Below are positions 35,417 to 43,759 of a stretch of DNA of 64,000 nt, piece after piece. The notes under the pieces are model-generated. The model was not told the origin of the DNA. It searched no databases and worked only from the letters and a program-made list of their open reading frames with translations. Origin of the DNA: Aeoliella straminimaris (lineage in GTDB: Bacteria; Planctomycetota; Planctomycetia; Pirellulales; Lacipirellulaceae); the NCBI RefSeq assembly GCF_024054565.1, contig NZ_JAMXLR010000051.1, forward strand, positions 248,001 through 312,000, written 5' to 3'. The number at the start of each line of letters is the position of its first letter. Within the stretch, counting starts at the first letter, position 1. The position numbers were made by a program, and so were the translations under genes.

Positions 35417-36847
35417 ATGACCACTATCGGTGCCCTAGACATCGTCATCTTCGTGGCGTTTGTCATCTCGGTGATTGCCATTGGCTTGTGGAAAAGCCGC
35501 GAAGAAGACCACGAGAAAGACGCGCAAGATTACTTCCTTGCCGGCCGCGGACTTACCTGGTGGCTGGTGGGCTTCTCGCTGATCGCTGCAAACATCAGCA
35601 CCGAGCAGTTCGTCGGCATGAGCGGCAAGGCCGCCGACTGGCTCGGCATGGCCATCGCCAGCTACGAGTGGATGGCCGCCGTGACGTTGGTGGTGGTTGC
35701 TTTTGTGTTTCTACCCAAGTTCCTCAAAAGCGGCATCTATACGATTCCCGAGTTCTTGGAGTACCGCTACAACAACTTTGCCCGCACGGTAATGGCCATT
35801 ATCACGTTGATTATTCTGGTCGGCGTACCTACGGCATCGGTCATCTTCTCGGGTGCCAAAGTGATCAGCGTCTTCTTCCAAGGCTCTACGCTGCTAGGAC
35901 TCGACCTGGGGAGCATTACAGTTGGTTGCTGGATCATTGGAGTATTGGCCGCCGCCTACGTGTTTGCTGGCGGTCTGAAGGCGTGTGCGTGGGCCGACTT
36001 GATCCAAGGTGCCGCACTGGTGCTGGGCGGCGTCATCGTGGCCTGGCTGGCATTCCAGGCCCTGGGCAATGCCGATCCCGAGGAACTGATTCTCACCAAA
36101 CGCAACGACCAAGTAACGGTCGAACAACTTGCGGAAGCTTCGCCCATCGAACGCTTTTATGCCCTCAACGAAGGGCCATTGCCCGATGGCAAACTGCATA
36201 TGAAGCGACCGCTTGACGACAAGGAAATCCCCTGGTCGGCCCTGCTGCTGGGACTTTGGATTCCCAACTTCTTCTACTGGGGTTTGAACCAGTACATCAC
36301 CCAACGGACGCTCGGCTCCAGATCGCTTGCGGAGGGTCAGAAGGGTATCGTTTTCGCAGCCTTTTTGAAGCTCGTTATCCCGTTCGTGGTCGTGATTCCT
36401 GGTATCCTCGCATTCAATCTCTTCACCAGCGACCTGAATGACGCCGCGGTCGTGAAGAATGCCAAGACGTTGGCGGCCTTTGCACCTGACCTGTATGAAT
36501 CGTTGCCGGGGAGCATGAAACCCGATCCGGAGAATCCCCGTACCGCCAACGATATCAAGGCCATCGAAAGCCGTTTGGAGAAAGCTCGCGAGCGGGAATC
36601 GGACGAGATCGCCCTGTTCACGTTCTCCGATCGCTTTGCAGAGAATAATCCGGAAGAGTCGCGATTGATTGCTGAGTTTAACCACCAGGCGCTCCAGGTC
36701 GAGCCACTGGCGGACAACCTGGATCCCGCAGCACTGGCTGCCGCCAACACCGATATGGTCGACGCTGCGAAAGAAGACAAGTCCAGAGAACTGAACACCA
36801 AGAGATCGCACTGCGCGACTTCGATTCAGCGTTCCCGGTGCTGTTGA
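35417..36847 (+). CDS. Sodium/solute symporter (SSS family), N-terminal part before a frameshift
   Basis: The first 345 residues are a typical SSS transporter: LWKSREEDHEKDAQDYFLAGR, SLIAANISTEQFVGMSG (the sodium-site helix) and NQYITQRTLG. A hydrophilic insert of about 115 residues (about 345-460), rich in charged residues, follows, longer than in ordinary members. The frame then ends in 25 unrelated residues. The remainder of the transporter continues in a different frame from about 36800. Together the two parts would give about 690 residues. This is either a real disruption or a one-base error in the sequence. Confidence 0.8.
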   Translation: MTTIGALDIVIFVAFVISVIAIGLWKSREEDHEKDAQDYFLAGRGLTWWLVGFSLIAANISTEQFVGMSGKAADWLGMAIASYEWMAAVTLVVVAFVFLPKFLKSGIYTIPEFLEYRYNNFARTVMAIITLIILVGVPTASVIFSGAKVISVFFQGSTLLGLDLGSITVGCWIIGVLAAAYVFAGGLKACAWADLIQGAALVLGGVIVAWLAFQALGNADPEELILTKRNDQVTVEQLAEASPIERFYALNEGPLPDGKLHMKRPLDDKEIPWSALLLGLWIPNFFYWGLNQYITQRTLGSRSLAEGQKGIVFAAFLKLVIPFVVVIPGILAFNLFTSDLNDAAVVKNAKTLAAFAPDLYESLPGSMKPDPENPRTANDIKAIESRLEKARERESDEIALFTFSDRFAENNPEESRLIAEFNHQALQVEPLADNLDPAALAAANTDMVDAAKEDKSRELNTKRSHCATSIQRSRCC

Positions 36848-37524
36848 AGAACCTGCTTAAGCCCGGCAGCGGCATTCTGGGTTTTGTGCTCGCTGCTATT
36901 TTTGGTGCTGTTGTAAGTTCGCTCGCATCGATGCTTAACTCTGCTTCGACTATCGCCACTATGGACCTCTACCGAAAAGTGCGAACCGACGCCAATTCCG
37001 GCGAACTCGTCGCCATGGGCCGTGTGTTCGTGGTGTTGTTCGTGCTTATCGCCATGTTGATTGCACCGGCGTTGGACGACCCCGCGTTTGATGGCATCTT
37101 CACCTTTATTCAGGAGTTCCAAGGGTTTATTTCCCCCGGTGTGCTGGGCATCTTCCTGTTCGGTCTGTTGATACCGCGGGCACCACGTGTCTGTGGCACC
37201 GTCGGCCTGATCCTCAGTCCGATTCTCTACGGCTTGTTCAAGTTCGGAAATAGCATTCCCGGCGCTGACCTGATCCCTGGCCTGACTTCGCCGCTGAAAG
37301 AGAGCTGGAAGGCCGTGGTCGACTGGTCGTTCCTCGACCGCATGTCCCTCACATTCGTCGCGGTGCTTGCTGTGCTCACGGTATTGACACTCGTTCGCCC
37401 ATTGCGCGAACCGGTAGAGTTGCCAGTGAACGACAAAATGGACGTTACTAGCAGCAAGGGAGCGATGATGGCCGGTGCTGTAGCCATTGTCTTGACCGGC
37501 ATGTTGTACTTCATCTTCTGGTAG
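36838..37524 (+). CDS. Sodium/solute symporter (SSS family), C-terminal part after a frameshift
   Basis: This frame encodes the last SSS helices: SGILGFVLAAIFGAVVSSLASMLNSASTIATMDLYRK is the conserved helix with the SSLxSxLNSxST sodium motif, followed by four more helices. Before the GTG at 36838 the same frame already reads ALRDFDSAFPVLLKNLL, which is family-like, so translation belongs to the upstream gene. The 10-base overlap and frame shift of -1 relative to the upstream part show that the gene is split. On its own this part would not be functional. Confidence 0.75.
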   Translation: MLLKNLLKPGSGILGFVLAAIFGAVVSSLASMLNSASTIATMDLYRKVRTDANSGELVAMGRVFVVLFVLIAMLIAPALDDPAFDGIFTFIQEFQGFISPGVLGIFLFGLLIPRAPRVCGTVGLILSPILYGLFKFGNSIPGADLIPGLTSPLKESWKAVVDWSFLDRMSLTFVAVLAVLTVLTLVRPLREPVELPVNDKMDVTSSKGAMMAGAVAIVLTGMLYFIFW

Positions 37525-37527
37525 CAA

Positions 37528-38685
37528 CTACCCCCGCAGTTCCATCTTCGCCCCGCGGTAGTACACCTCCTTGCTCGAGGCGTACCGTTTGGCGAGTTGC
37601 GGCAGGTCGCCGTGGTGGCCGAGCACGATCACCGCGTCGCCCGCCGCCAGCTTGGTGGTGGGGTCGGGATCGACCAGCACGTTGCCAGCCCCTTTGCGCA
37701 CGGCGACGATCAAAAAGCCCTGATTGCCACCCAGTTCGATGTCGGCCACGGCGTGACCGTCGAGCGGCGAGCCCGTGGTTACCGGCAGTTCGTCCAGCTT
37801 CAGGCCGATGTGCCCCAACTCGTGCTGCAGACTGTCGATTCCCTTATTGCTGGACAGCAACTGCTCGGTGCTGGGCCGAGTGATCAGTTGGGCCATCCGC
37901 ATGCCACCGATCACGGCCGGCAGCACCACGCGGTTGGCCCCGCTGCGGATCAGCTTTTTCTCGGTCGACGGATATTCGGCCCGGGCGACGATGTGCAACT
38001 CGGCATTCAGCTCCCGCGCGGTAAGCGTGATGAACACGTTATCGGCGTCGGCCGATAGCACCGTGGCAAGCGTCTTTGCCCGCTCGACGCCGGCGCGGAG
38101 CAGCGTTTCCTCGTCCACGGCGTTGCCCTGCATGATGAGGTGCCCGTGCGACTCGGCCTCGCTCAGTTTGTCGTCGTCCATGTCGACGACTACGAACTTG
38201 TGATTCGCGTCAGCTAGCTCCTTGGCCAGAATGCGGCCGGCGCGACCGTAACCACACAGGATGGTATGCCCCGTGAGTTCGTCGATGCCGCGGGTCATCC
38301 TGCGGTGGTTGAGCGCGCGAGCAATTTCGCCTTCCATTACCATTTGAACAAACCCTCCAACGATCACGATTAAACTGCCGTAACTGGTAAAGATCAGCAT
38401 CATGGTCACGCCCCGCAACGTGGGCGAGTCGACCGGCTGCACCTCGCCATAGCCGACGCCGAAAACGGTGATCACCACCATGTAAATGGCGTCGTCCAGC
38501 TTCCAGCCGTGCATGACGTAGGTCACCGTGGCCGCCGCGCATACCGTGGCGAACAACACCAGGACCAGGATCAGACGCTTGAGCAATAGAGATTGCAAGA
38601 CGAGCGACACCGCGGGGTGAGCGTGGAAGATGATGCGGGTGCCTGTGGAGCATATTGTACTTCCGGGCCGGTGATTTTGGAACAA
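37528..38685 (-). CDS. Two-helix potassium channel with RCK (TrkA-N/TrkA-C) domains
   Basis: The 385-residue protein has two transmembrane helices around a pore loop with the filter TVFGVGYGE (about 73-81; the classic is TVGYGD), then a cytoplasmic Rossmann-type RCK-N domain starting ILCGYGRAGRILAKEL (about 142-157) with an acidic VVDMDDDKL, and an RCK-C domain (about 300-375). It fits MthK/Kch-like channels gated by nucleotides or ions. The true start may be one of the downstream codons, since the first about 28 residues precede the first helix and are not typical. The stop is three bases from the symporter stop. Confidence 0.88.
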   Translation of the reverse strand: MFQNHRPGSTICSTGTRIIFHAHPAVSLVLQSLLLKRLILVLVLFATVCAAATVTYVMHGWKLDDAIYMVVITVFGVGYGEVQPVDSPTLRGVTMMLIFTSYGSLIVIVGGFVQMVMEGEIARALNHRRMTRGIDELTGHTILCGYGRAGRILAKELADANHKFVVVDMDDDKLSEAESHGHLIMQGNAVDEETLLRAGVERAKTLATVLSADADNVFITLTARELNAELHIVARAEYPSTEKKLIRSGANRVVLPAVIGGMRMAQLITRPSTEQLLSSNKGIDSLQHELGHIGLKLDELPVTTGSPLDGHAVADIELGGNQGFLIVAVRKGAGNVLVDPDPTTKLAAGDAVIVLGHHGDLPQLAKRYASSKEVYYRGAKMELRG

Positions 38686-38699
38686 GAGCCTTCGGCAAA

Positions 38700-38776
38700 G
38701 TGTGAGCCGTAGGCGCTAGCCTCGGGTTTTCTCGACGCCCGCCCCACGCCTACCGACGCTAGCGCGTTCGGCTCCC
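38700..38776. repeat. Dispersed palindromic repeat 'GAGCCGTAGGCG', copy 1
   Basis: GTGAGCCGTAGGCGCTAGCC at the left is answered by GACGCTAGCGCGTTCGGCTC at the right in inverse orientation. The sequence also matches the copy at 54202-54316 in the opposite orientation. It lies between the channel gene and purE and has no coding content. Confidence 0.8.
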
Positions 38777-38890
38777 ACTTAAATCCCGCCCTGAGAAGTG
38801 ACTTTCCGCCGAGTTGACACATCGTGTCGCGCGGTCGATTATGGGTTTTTGCGGCTTTCAACTCCCCCTACTTTCCCGGCGGAAATCCCC

Positions 38891-39388
38891 ATGAACGATA
38901 AAAGTCCCCTGGTCGGTGTAATCATGGGCTCCACCAGCGACTGGGAGACCATGCAAAATGCCGTGGAAGTGCTCAAGGAGTTTGGCGTGCCGCACGAGGC
39001 CCGCGTGGTGAGCGCCCACCGCACGCCCGAAGACATGTTCGACTACGCCCGCGAGGCCGAAGCACGAGGGCTGGAGGTGATCATCGCCGGTGCCGGCGGG
39101 GCGGCGCACCTGCCCGGCATGGTGGCCTCGCTCACGGTGCTGCCGGTCTTGGGCGTGCCCGTGCAGTCGCGGGCGCTCAGCGGGCTCGACTCGCTGCTGT
39201 CGATCGCCCAAATGCCGGGCGGCGTACCGGTCGGCACCCTGGCCATCGGCACCAGCGGCGCAAAAAACGCAGGCCTGCTGGCCGTGCGGATCCTGGCCAA
39301 CAAGCAACCCACTCTGCGCGAGCAACTGCATACCTACCGCGAAGCCCAAGCCGAGTCGGTACGGGCCAAGGGACTCGGCGAGTCATAG
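38891..39388 (+). CDS. purE: 5-(carboxyamino)imidazole ribonucleotide mutase
   Basis: This 165-residue protein is class I PurE, which moves the carboxyl group of N5-CAIR to give CAIR in purine synthesis. [13 protein letters not shown] (about 9-21), [13 protein letters not shown] (about 41-53), [14 protein letters not shown] (about 65-78) and [20 protein letters not shown] carry the conserved Ser, His and Gly residues of the active site. The partner purK is not adjacent. I chose the ATG at 38891 since the protein family starts there. Confidence 0.96.
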   Translation: MNDKSPLVGVIMGSTSDWETMQNAVEVLKEFGVPHEARVVSAHRTPEDMFDYAREAEARGLEVIIAGAGGAAHLPGMVASLTVLPVLGVPVQSRALSGLDSLLSIAQMPGGVPVGTLAIGTSGAKNAGLLAVRILANKQPTLREQLHTYREAQAESVRAKGLGES

Positions 39389-39433
39389 CACCCGCGGCCG
39401 GTAAATAATCCCCAAAACCCAAGATCTCCATTG

Positions 39434-39457
39434 GCCCCCACCAAGCTTCATGGGGGC
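39434..39457 (+). terminator. Possible terminator of purE
   Basis: GCCCCCA and TGGGGGC form a 7-bp stem with a 10-base loop about 45 bases after the purE stop. The following TTCTGCTCATTTTGG is only moderately T-rich, so termination is uncertain. Confidence 0.35.
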
Positions 39458-39469
39458 TGGATTCTGCTC

Positions 39470-39660
39470 ATTTTGGGTCCGTTTCGTTTTGGGCCAACAT
39501 CCGGGATCTACATTCATGGGCCCAAAACCCGTCGCGTTTTGGTCCCACTCAAGTGGTGAAACCCCTTATTTTCTCGATCAAACCAATCTGGGGGTGCGAC
39601 AAAACCCCGCGCGTTGTTCCCCGCATGTGTTTTGGGCCACCCCCGTTGGCCCAAAACCCC
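39470..39660 (-). repeat. Dispersed repeat family 'TTTTGGGCC', copy 3
   Basis: The reverse complement aligns closely with 28931-29119 over about 170 bases, including ACATGCGGGGAACAACGCG and CATGAATGTAGATCCC. It also matches 1431-1557 (TTGGTTTGATCGA, TTTTGGGCCCA). It is the longest copy in the window. Confidence 0.85.
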
Positions 39661-39902
39661 GTTGTCCCAAAACTCCGATAGTGGCCATTCGCTCCGCGAA
39701 TGTGCGCCTCCGGCATTACGCTCGTTCGCGGAGCGAACGGCCACTAACGACCTCTGGCCTATAGCTTATTGCCCACAGCCAATAGCCAATAGCCAATCTC
39801 TATTGCCAAACAGCCGTGTGGACCTATCGCCACAGACTCATTGGACCAAAACGGTGCGAGATTTCTACAGCGACTTTTTTACACGCGCGGTTTTTGCGGA
39901 TT

Positions 39903-40119
39903 GGTGGCACTGGCCACCGCTACATTCTTGTGTGCCACGGGCTATGCCCGTGTTTTGAGCTACCATGGAGCAATGCCTGTAGAGCCCCCATCGACAACGA
40001 GTTTGGCATTCCGAGAGGGCAGAGGCACGTTTAGTAAATTGGCCGTAGTGGTGGGCATACCGAACACAATTGGCCTACACTGGCAGAGCCAGTGGCACAC
40101 AGGATGACAGTGTCACCCG
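39903..40119 (+). mobile_element. MITE-like deletion derivative of the RAYT element, copy 1
   Basis: About 215 bases. The left part matches the upstream end and first about 75 bases of the transposase gene at 28637 (GTGGCACTGGC, TTGTGTGCCAC hairpin, CTACCATGGAGCAATGCCTG). The right part matches the last about 50 bases of that gene plus its end (ACCGAACACA, GCCTACACTGGCAGAGCCAGTGGCACAC). The middle 500 bases are missing. No transposase can be made, so movement would need one supplied in trans. Confidence 0.88.
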
Positions 40120-40222
40120 TCGCCTACTCAATGGCTGATTTGACACCCGACCAGCAGTTGGCAGATGGTTTCGACGGATCGGAATAGGGGATCGTCAGAG
40201 TTTCACGCCGCGTGGAGAGTAG

Positions 40223-40528
40223 ATGGACGCAAAACAACTTGAACGAATGGCAAGGCAATACCGCCGCGACTTGTGGACGCCGGGCGAGGTGGTCTACCAG
40301 TGCTTTGTTGCCGCCGGAGAACGGGAGGCGACGAGCGGCGTCCAAGCCCTACGCGACGCAGTATCCAGAGATGAATTTCGCAACCTGCAAGCCGCAGCGA
40401 GACAGGTACTTGACTCTATGCATCCTGATGCGGAATGGTACGGCGTAGGATTCGTTACGCCCGAAGTACCACCGTGTATTACTGAGATTCCTCGCACTTT
40501 TTTAGAAGAGATGGTTACCGACCATTAA
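40223..40528 (+). CDS. Hypothetical protein (101 aa)
   Basis: A small soluble protein with basic and acidic helices (MARQYRRDLW, EFRNLQAAARQVLDS) and a C-terminal WYGVGFVTPEVPPCITEIP segment. GAGAG sits just upstream of the ATG. No signal peptide, membrane helix or known motif is seen. The next gene starts 17 bases after the stop on the same strand, so the pair may be an operon inside the repeat-rich island. Base composition is less GC-rich than in flanking core genes. Confidence 0.65.
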   Translation: MDAKQLERMARQYRRDLWTPGEVVYQCFVAAGEREATSGVQALRDAVSRDEFRNLQAAARQVLDSMHPDAEWYGVGFVTPEVPPCITEIPRTFLEEMVTDH

Positions 40529-40544
40529 TCGCCACAGCACTTCG

Positions 40545-41018
40545 ATGTCGCTCGACCCTAAGAATTACCGCACTTGGGATAGACTGGATTTGCATCCGGT
40601 TTTTGGACCTGATAGATCAAACATTGCATCGTGGTCTTACGATCCTTCCCAATACTCAAGTCTGACTGGGTATGGCGTTTTCTTACCCGAGTGGTACGTT
40701 CACGTTGACCCCGCGCCACCTGTACACGTTCAGATAGCGACGGCAAAGCGAGATTTAGAGAATCTCGCTTCCGCATGTCGCGAGATTGAAAAGGCTTTTG
40801 CTGACATTCGCTATGAATTAGTGGTCTTAGATGACTTCACCACTTATGTGTGGGTCCGACATGCAAGATTTGAGATTGAGCTATACCCTGGATTGTTCGG
40901 CGAAGAAACCGTCCTAAAAATGTTCGTCGAAAGACCCCGCTTGAAAGAGGAAGAGTTCGACTTCGTGTCAGTATCGAGCGTCATTCAAACGCTCTCTGAC
41001 TTACTTAGTAATACGTAG
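40545..41018 (+). CDS. Hypothetical protein (157 aa)
   Basis: This soluble alpha/beta protein has alternating strands and helices (VHVQIATAKRDLENLASACREIEKAFADIRYELVVL, then ARFEIELYPGLFGEE). It looks like a complete small domain without a recognised family. Its coupling with the preceding small gene and the local low GC suggest horizontally acquired cargo, for example an immunity-type or phage-derived pair, but nothing proves that. Confidence 0.65.
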   Translation: MSLDPKNYRTWDRLDLHPVFGPDRSNIASWSYDPSQYSSLTGYGVFLPEWYVHVDPAPPVHVQIATAKRDLENLASACREIEKAFADIRYELVVLDDFTTYVWVRHARFEIELYPGLFGEETVLKMFVERPRLKEEEFDFVSVSSVIQTLSDLLSNT

Positions 41019-41051
41019 CGGACCCAGAGGCACCAACATCCGCGCCCGGCG

Positions 41052-41400
41052 GGGTGGCACTGCCGGCACGTTTCGGGTGCCACTGCTGGCTTGTCGAGGG
41101 TGGACCCATGGAGTGAGTCGGAGCGGCTAGTTGGGCCAAACACGGTCCGCCACGATGCCGCTTGACCAGCAGTGTGCGTAAGGTTTGGCATGCAACTCAC
41201 CATGGGGTTATATTCAGTGCATGTTTCCTGCCAGGCCTCAGCGAAAACTAGTCCGGCACTTCGACCAGCAGAGCGAGATTCACGAGTTGACGTTCTCGTG
41301 CTACCACCGGTGGCCTTTGTTAGAGGACGACTGCCGAAGTTGTCGGCCGTGCCTCCGGATTGGTTTGCTGGAGAATCCGACTTTACGAGCTACTGAGGCT
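41052..41400 (+). pseudogene. Decayed RAYT element (transposase N-terminal fragment)
   Basis: From the ATG at 41221 the frame reads RKLVRHFDQQSEIHELTFSCYHRWPLLEDD, which matches the first about 37 residues of the RAYT at 28637 (RKRVRHFDGRGHLHELTFSCYRRMPLLTND) and then loses similarity. The HUH motif is absent. Upstream, GGTGGCACTG, GTGCCACTGCTGG and the distant GACCAGCAGTG (41163) look like a different REP hairpin type, so this may be a second RAYT lineage. It cannot make an active enzyme. Confidence 0.8.
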
Positions 41401-41464
41401 GCCCACAGAGCACTGCTGGTCCTCTGCAAGATGGCGAACGAATTGAGAACTGTGCGACTAACTG

Positions 41465-41599
41465 ATGATTCGAAAGAAGCAAACCACGACAAGCCAACAG
41501 TGGCACCCGCGCGGCAAGAAGTTCAGCGTGGTCGTTCCACACTCAGAAGGTGGGCACCCTGAAAAGATCGTCCTGAAGATCGACGATGCAAAGCCGTAG
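41465..41599 (+). CDS. Possible small protein (44 aa)
   Basis: An ATG frame of 44 codons encodes a basic peptide with an SVVVPHSEGGHPEKIVLKIDDAKP end, which has a strand-like pattern. There is no good ribosome site before it, and it follows the decayed transposase, so it may be a fragment of an old gene rather than a complete one. No family is recognised. Confidence 0.3.
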   Translation: MIRKKQTTTSQQWHPRGKKFSVVVPHSEGGHPEKIVLKIDDAKP

Positions 41600-41766
41600 A
41601 CGCAGCCCCGTTTCGTCGATAGCAGGGCGGCTGTTTTGCCGGAATTCGCGAACATTGGCGCCCGATGTTCGTTCGCCAATAATGCCAAGGGGCCATAGAT
41701 TCTCTGTGGCCCCAGTTTGTATCTCGTCTACAGGTACGTTGGGTCTACTCTTCTCGCAGGTCAGAA

Positions 41767-42150
41767 ATGCTTCTACTCTTACTTATCGCAACAGTAATAC
41801 TCCCAATTGCATGGCTCGCCTCAGAAGCACAAAGTCGCCGTTGGCTTAGCGTTGTGCTTGGGGTGTGTGCAATCGGGGTTTGCTCATTCGTCGCATACGG
41901 AGCGGGACGCATCCCGTTAGTGTTCCAACTAAATACCGAGTTTACAGGGGCTTCTCGAAAGCTGATTGACACGGTTGTTGAGCAACTCGAAGACGGTCAG
42001 TGCGACAAAGTGCTTGCTGAACTGAAATCAATACAGCCTTCGGTTTATGAGAATTACGAGAACTACCCTCGGTACACAGAGATTGTTGACAAACTGATAG
42101 CGAAACTAAAGGAGACGGAGACGGAAAAGCCGGCGGGTGGCACTGACTAG
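41767..42150 (+). CDS. Hypothetical membrane protein (127 aa)
   Basis: Two N-terminal transmembrane helices (about 1-20 and 27-48) are followed by a soluble acidic C-terminal domain of helices (KLIDTVVEQLEDGQCDKVLAELKSI). AGGTCAGAA precedes the ATG. The last residues, GGTD, and the stop codon lie in the beginning of the second RAYT-derived MITE (from about 42137), so the original C-terminus was probably altered by that insertion. Function unknown. Confidence 0.7.
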   Translation: MLLLLLIATVILPIAWLASEAQSRRWLSVVLGVCAIGVCSFVAYGAGRIPLVFQLNTEFTGASRKLIDTVVEQLEDGQCDKVLAELKSIQPSVYENYENYPRYTEIVDKLIAKLKETETEKPAGGTD

Positions 42151-42353
42151 CCGCCACTCTTCTGTGTGCCACGGGCTCTGCCCGTGTCTTGAACTACCCT
42201 GGGGAAATGTTTGTAGAACCCCATCGACAACGAGTCCGGCATTCCGAGAGGGCAGAGGCACGTTTGGTAAATTGGCCGTAGTGGTGTGCATACCGAACAC
42301 AATTGGCCTACACTGGCCAAGGTTAGTGCCACACGGGATGACAGTGCCCCCCC
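42137..42353 (+). mobile_element. MITE-like deletion derivative of the RAYT element, copy 2
   Basis: It has the same structure as the copy at 39903-40119 and the same orientation: GGTGGCACTG, CTGTGTGCCACGGGCTCTGCCCGTG hairpin, the first bases of the transposase frame, and at the right ACCGAACACAATTGGCCTACACTGG. The right hairpin is degenerate (CACTGGCCAAGGTTAGTG). The two copies share over 90% of bases in the inner block around 42225-42310, which suggests recent common origin. Confidence 0.88.
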
Positions 42354-42416
42354 GTCCGACAGAGTCTGGCTGGGAATCCCCGATGGCCTCCGTGCCATAC
42401 TTGAAGCATTAGTGCT

Positions 42417-42836
42417 ATGCGTCTAGAAGATCGAATGTACTCGGAAGCTGATACGCAGACTGTAATCAAGTACGCGTCGCACCCAGACTGGCATCTCGAC
42501 AAAGCTCATGCCATGTATGAGCTTGCGTTGCGAGCATTGGATGATCCATCCTTGTTGAATACTGCCTGGAACTGCATTGGGAGGGAAATTGTTTTTGTCA
42601 CGCGGCAGGGAACGCCGCTTGGCATGCCAGCTGCAGCAGTATTGCTCGAAGCTGGTCAGGATGTGGTGGAAAAGGTACTGGTCGAAGCGATGCAGGACTG
42701 GTCATTCGAGCAACAGCGGTCCCTCTTCTTCGGAGCAGTCGAAAAATCGGGGCGACGTATCTTTTTCGACCGCTTGCAGGCGAATTACGACTTCGTTCCC
42801 AAAATTGAAGTCAACAAGGATGGCAGCACCAGCTGA
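42417..42836 (+). CDS. Hypothetical protein (139 aa)
   Basis: A soluble, mainly helical protein (DKAHAMYELALRALDD, AVLLEAGQDVVEKVLVEAMQDW). A weak ribosome site precedes the ATG, which lies about 65 bases after the MITE. No family is recognised. The low GC and position in the island point to an acquired cargo gene. Confidence 0.65.
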   Translation: MRLEDRMYSEADTQTVIKYASHPDWHLDKAHAMYELALRALDDPSLLNTAWNCIGREIVFVTRQGTPLGMPAAAVLLEAGQDVVEKVLVEAMQDWSFEQQRSLFFGAVEKSGRRIFFDRLQANYDFVPKIEVNKDGSTS

Positions 42837-43258
42837 GTTATTTTTTTGTTGGCGGCCAATTGGAAGTAGCACACACGATCACAGTGCCACCGGTTCGTCG
42901 GCGGTAGATTCAGCCACGGAGTGGCGACAGCGACGGAGATCTGCTGAGGTGATGTACTCTTCAGCGCCTTCGTACTTTTGCCAACAGACAGAGGTTGGGC
43001 ACACCTCGCGCAGATTGGGGATCAGCAGATTGACCGAGGAGAGCTGCACCGACGGCAGTTGACAGATGGTCGATTTGCCCTCGGTGTGTCCCACCGCCGC
43101 AGCCATGAGATTGGCTATCTACGGAGGTCGCCACGACCGACGCGAGTTAGCGGCACCGGCAATCTGCCGCGGGCGATGCATCCGACGCACCGTAGTCTGG
43201 CCGCAAACTGCGGTCGGTGGCTACACCGTTGTAGTTAGCGGAGGCCAGCAACGCTACG
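42837..43258. other. Intergenic region
   Basis: Contains a GTGCCACCGGTTCGTCGG remnant near 42881, similar to hairpin ends in the island. A 75-codon minus-strand frame at 42879-43106 exists but has no supporting ribosome site or family. Nothing else is seen. Confidence 0.45.
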
Positions 43259-43693
43259 CTATGGCTGTGAAGCCTCGTCTCCGGAAACTCGTAGTTTTAC
43301 TTTGGCTTCTGGGAAGGCCCTCTTGTAACGCTCAGCATCCGCCCTGACATCAGTCCAGATTGCGCGAACTGCTGGGTCGCCCCATAGTTCTTGCCACCAG
43401 CTTTGGGTGGTTACCGTCTGGCGAACGTTCTGCACGGTTTCATACTTCGGGAAGTCCATGGAACTACCTGGTGGCCAAGGAATGGAGGTGCCTTGTGGCC
43501 CCGAGTCCGCGGTAACCCAGCGATCGCTACTGTTGTAGAATAATATCCAACCCGGAACGCTGCCGTCTAATATCTGCTCCACCAAATGTTGGCGTTCGTG
43601 TACGGTGTGGATTTTCCATCCAAGCAAACACGAGAATAGCGCCACGGCGACCATAATGGCCTTTAAGCTAATGCGTGGCTTCGGTATTCGCAT
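43259..43693 (-). CDS. Hypothetical exported or membrane-anchored protein (144 aa)
   Basis: The N-terminus RISLKAIMVAVALFSCLLGW is the planctomycete-type leader helix also seen in the proteins at 6341, 7051 and 47733. The remaining about 115 residues are soluble and probably outside the cytoplasm, with a Trp-rich stretch (SWWQELWGDPAVRAIW) and a final basic strand. The ATG at 43693 follows GGAAACC. The function is unknown. Confidence 0.7.
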   Translation of the reverse strand: MRIPKPRISLKAIMVAVALFSCLLGWKIHTVHERQHLVEQILDGSVPGWILFYNSSDRWVTADSGPQGTSIPWPPGSSMDFPKYETVQNVRQTVTTQSWWQELWGDPAVRAIWTDVRADAERYKRAFPEAKVKLRVSGDEASQP

Positions 43694-43759
43694 GCTCGGT
43701 TTCCTTGAAGGCTACCAACGTGGTGGGGCTAGAGGTTTGCTCCATCTAATGCGATAAGT

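Larger units (their letters stand above)
39389..40222. other. Repeat-rich intergenic region opening the accessory island
   Basis: 834 bases without a gene. In order it holds a weak terminator-like hairpin (39434-39457), a TTTTGGGCC repeat in reverse orientation (39470-39660), a short inverted ATTCGCTCCGCGAATGTG / GTTCGCGGAGCGAACGG hairpin pair around 39687-39745, tandem CAATAGC-type words (39770-39800), a reverse piece of the AAAAAAGT block (39858-39888) and the first RAYT-derived MITE (39903-40119). Confidence 0.7.
41019..41766. other. Intergenic region with a decayed RAYT element
   Basis: It holds the RAYT remnant (41052-41400), a possible 44-codon frame (41465-41599) and a hairpin GGGGCCATAGATTCTCTGTGGCCCC at about 41691-41715. 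Other open frames here look like remnants. Confidence 0.6.

Noticed and set aside
36780..36850. Programmed -1 frameshift in the symporter
   Set aside because: No clear slippery heptamer or downstream structure was seen; a deletion or sequence error is simpler.
42879..43106. Minus-strand 75-codon frame in the island
   Set aside because: No ribosome site, no family and no membrane or signal features; kept only as a mention.
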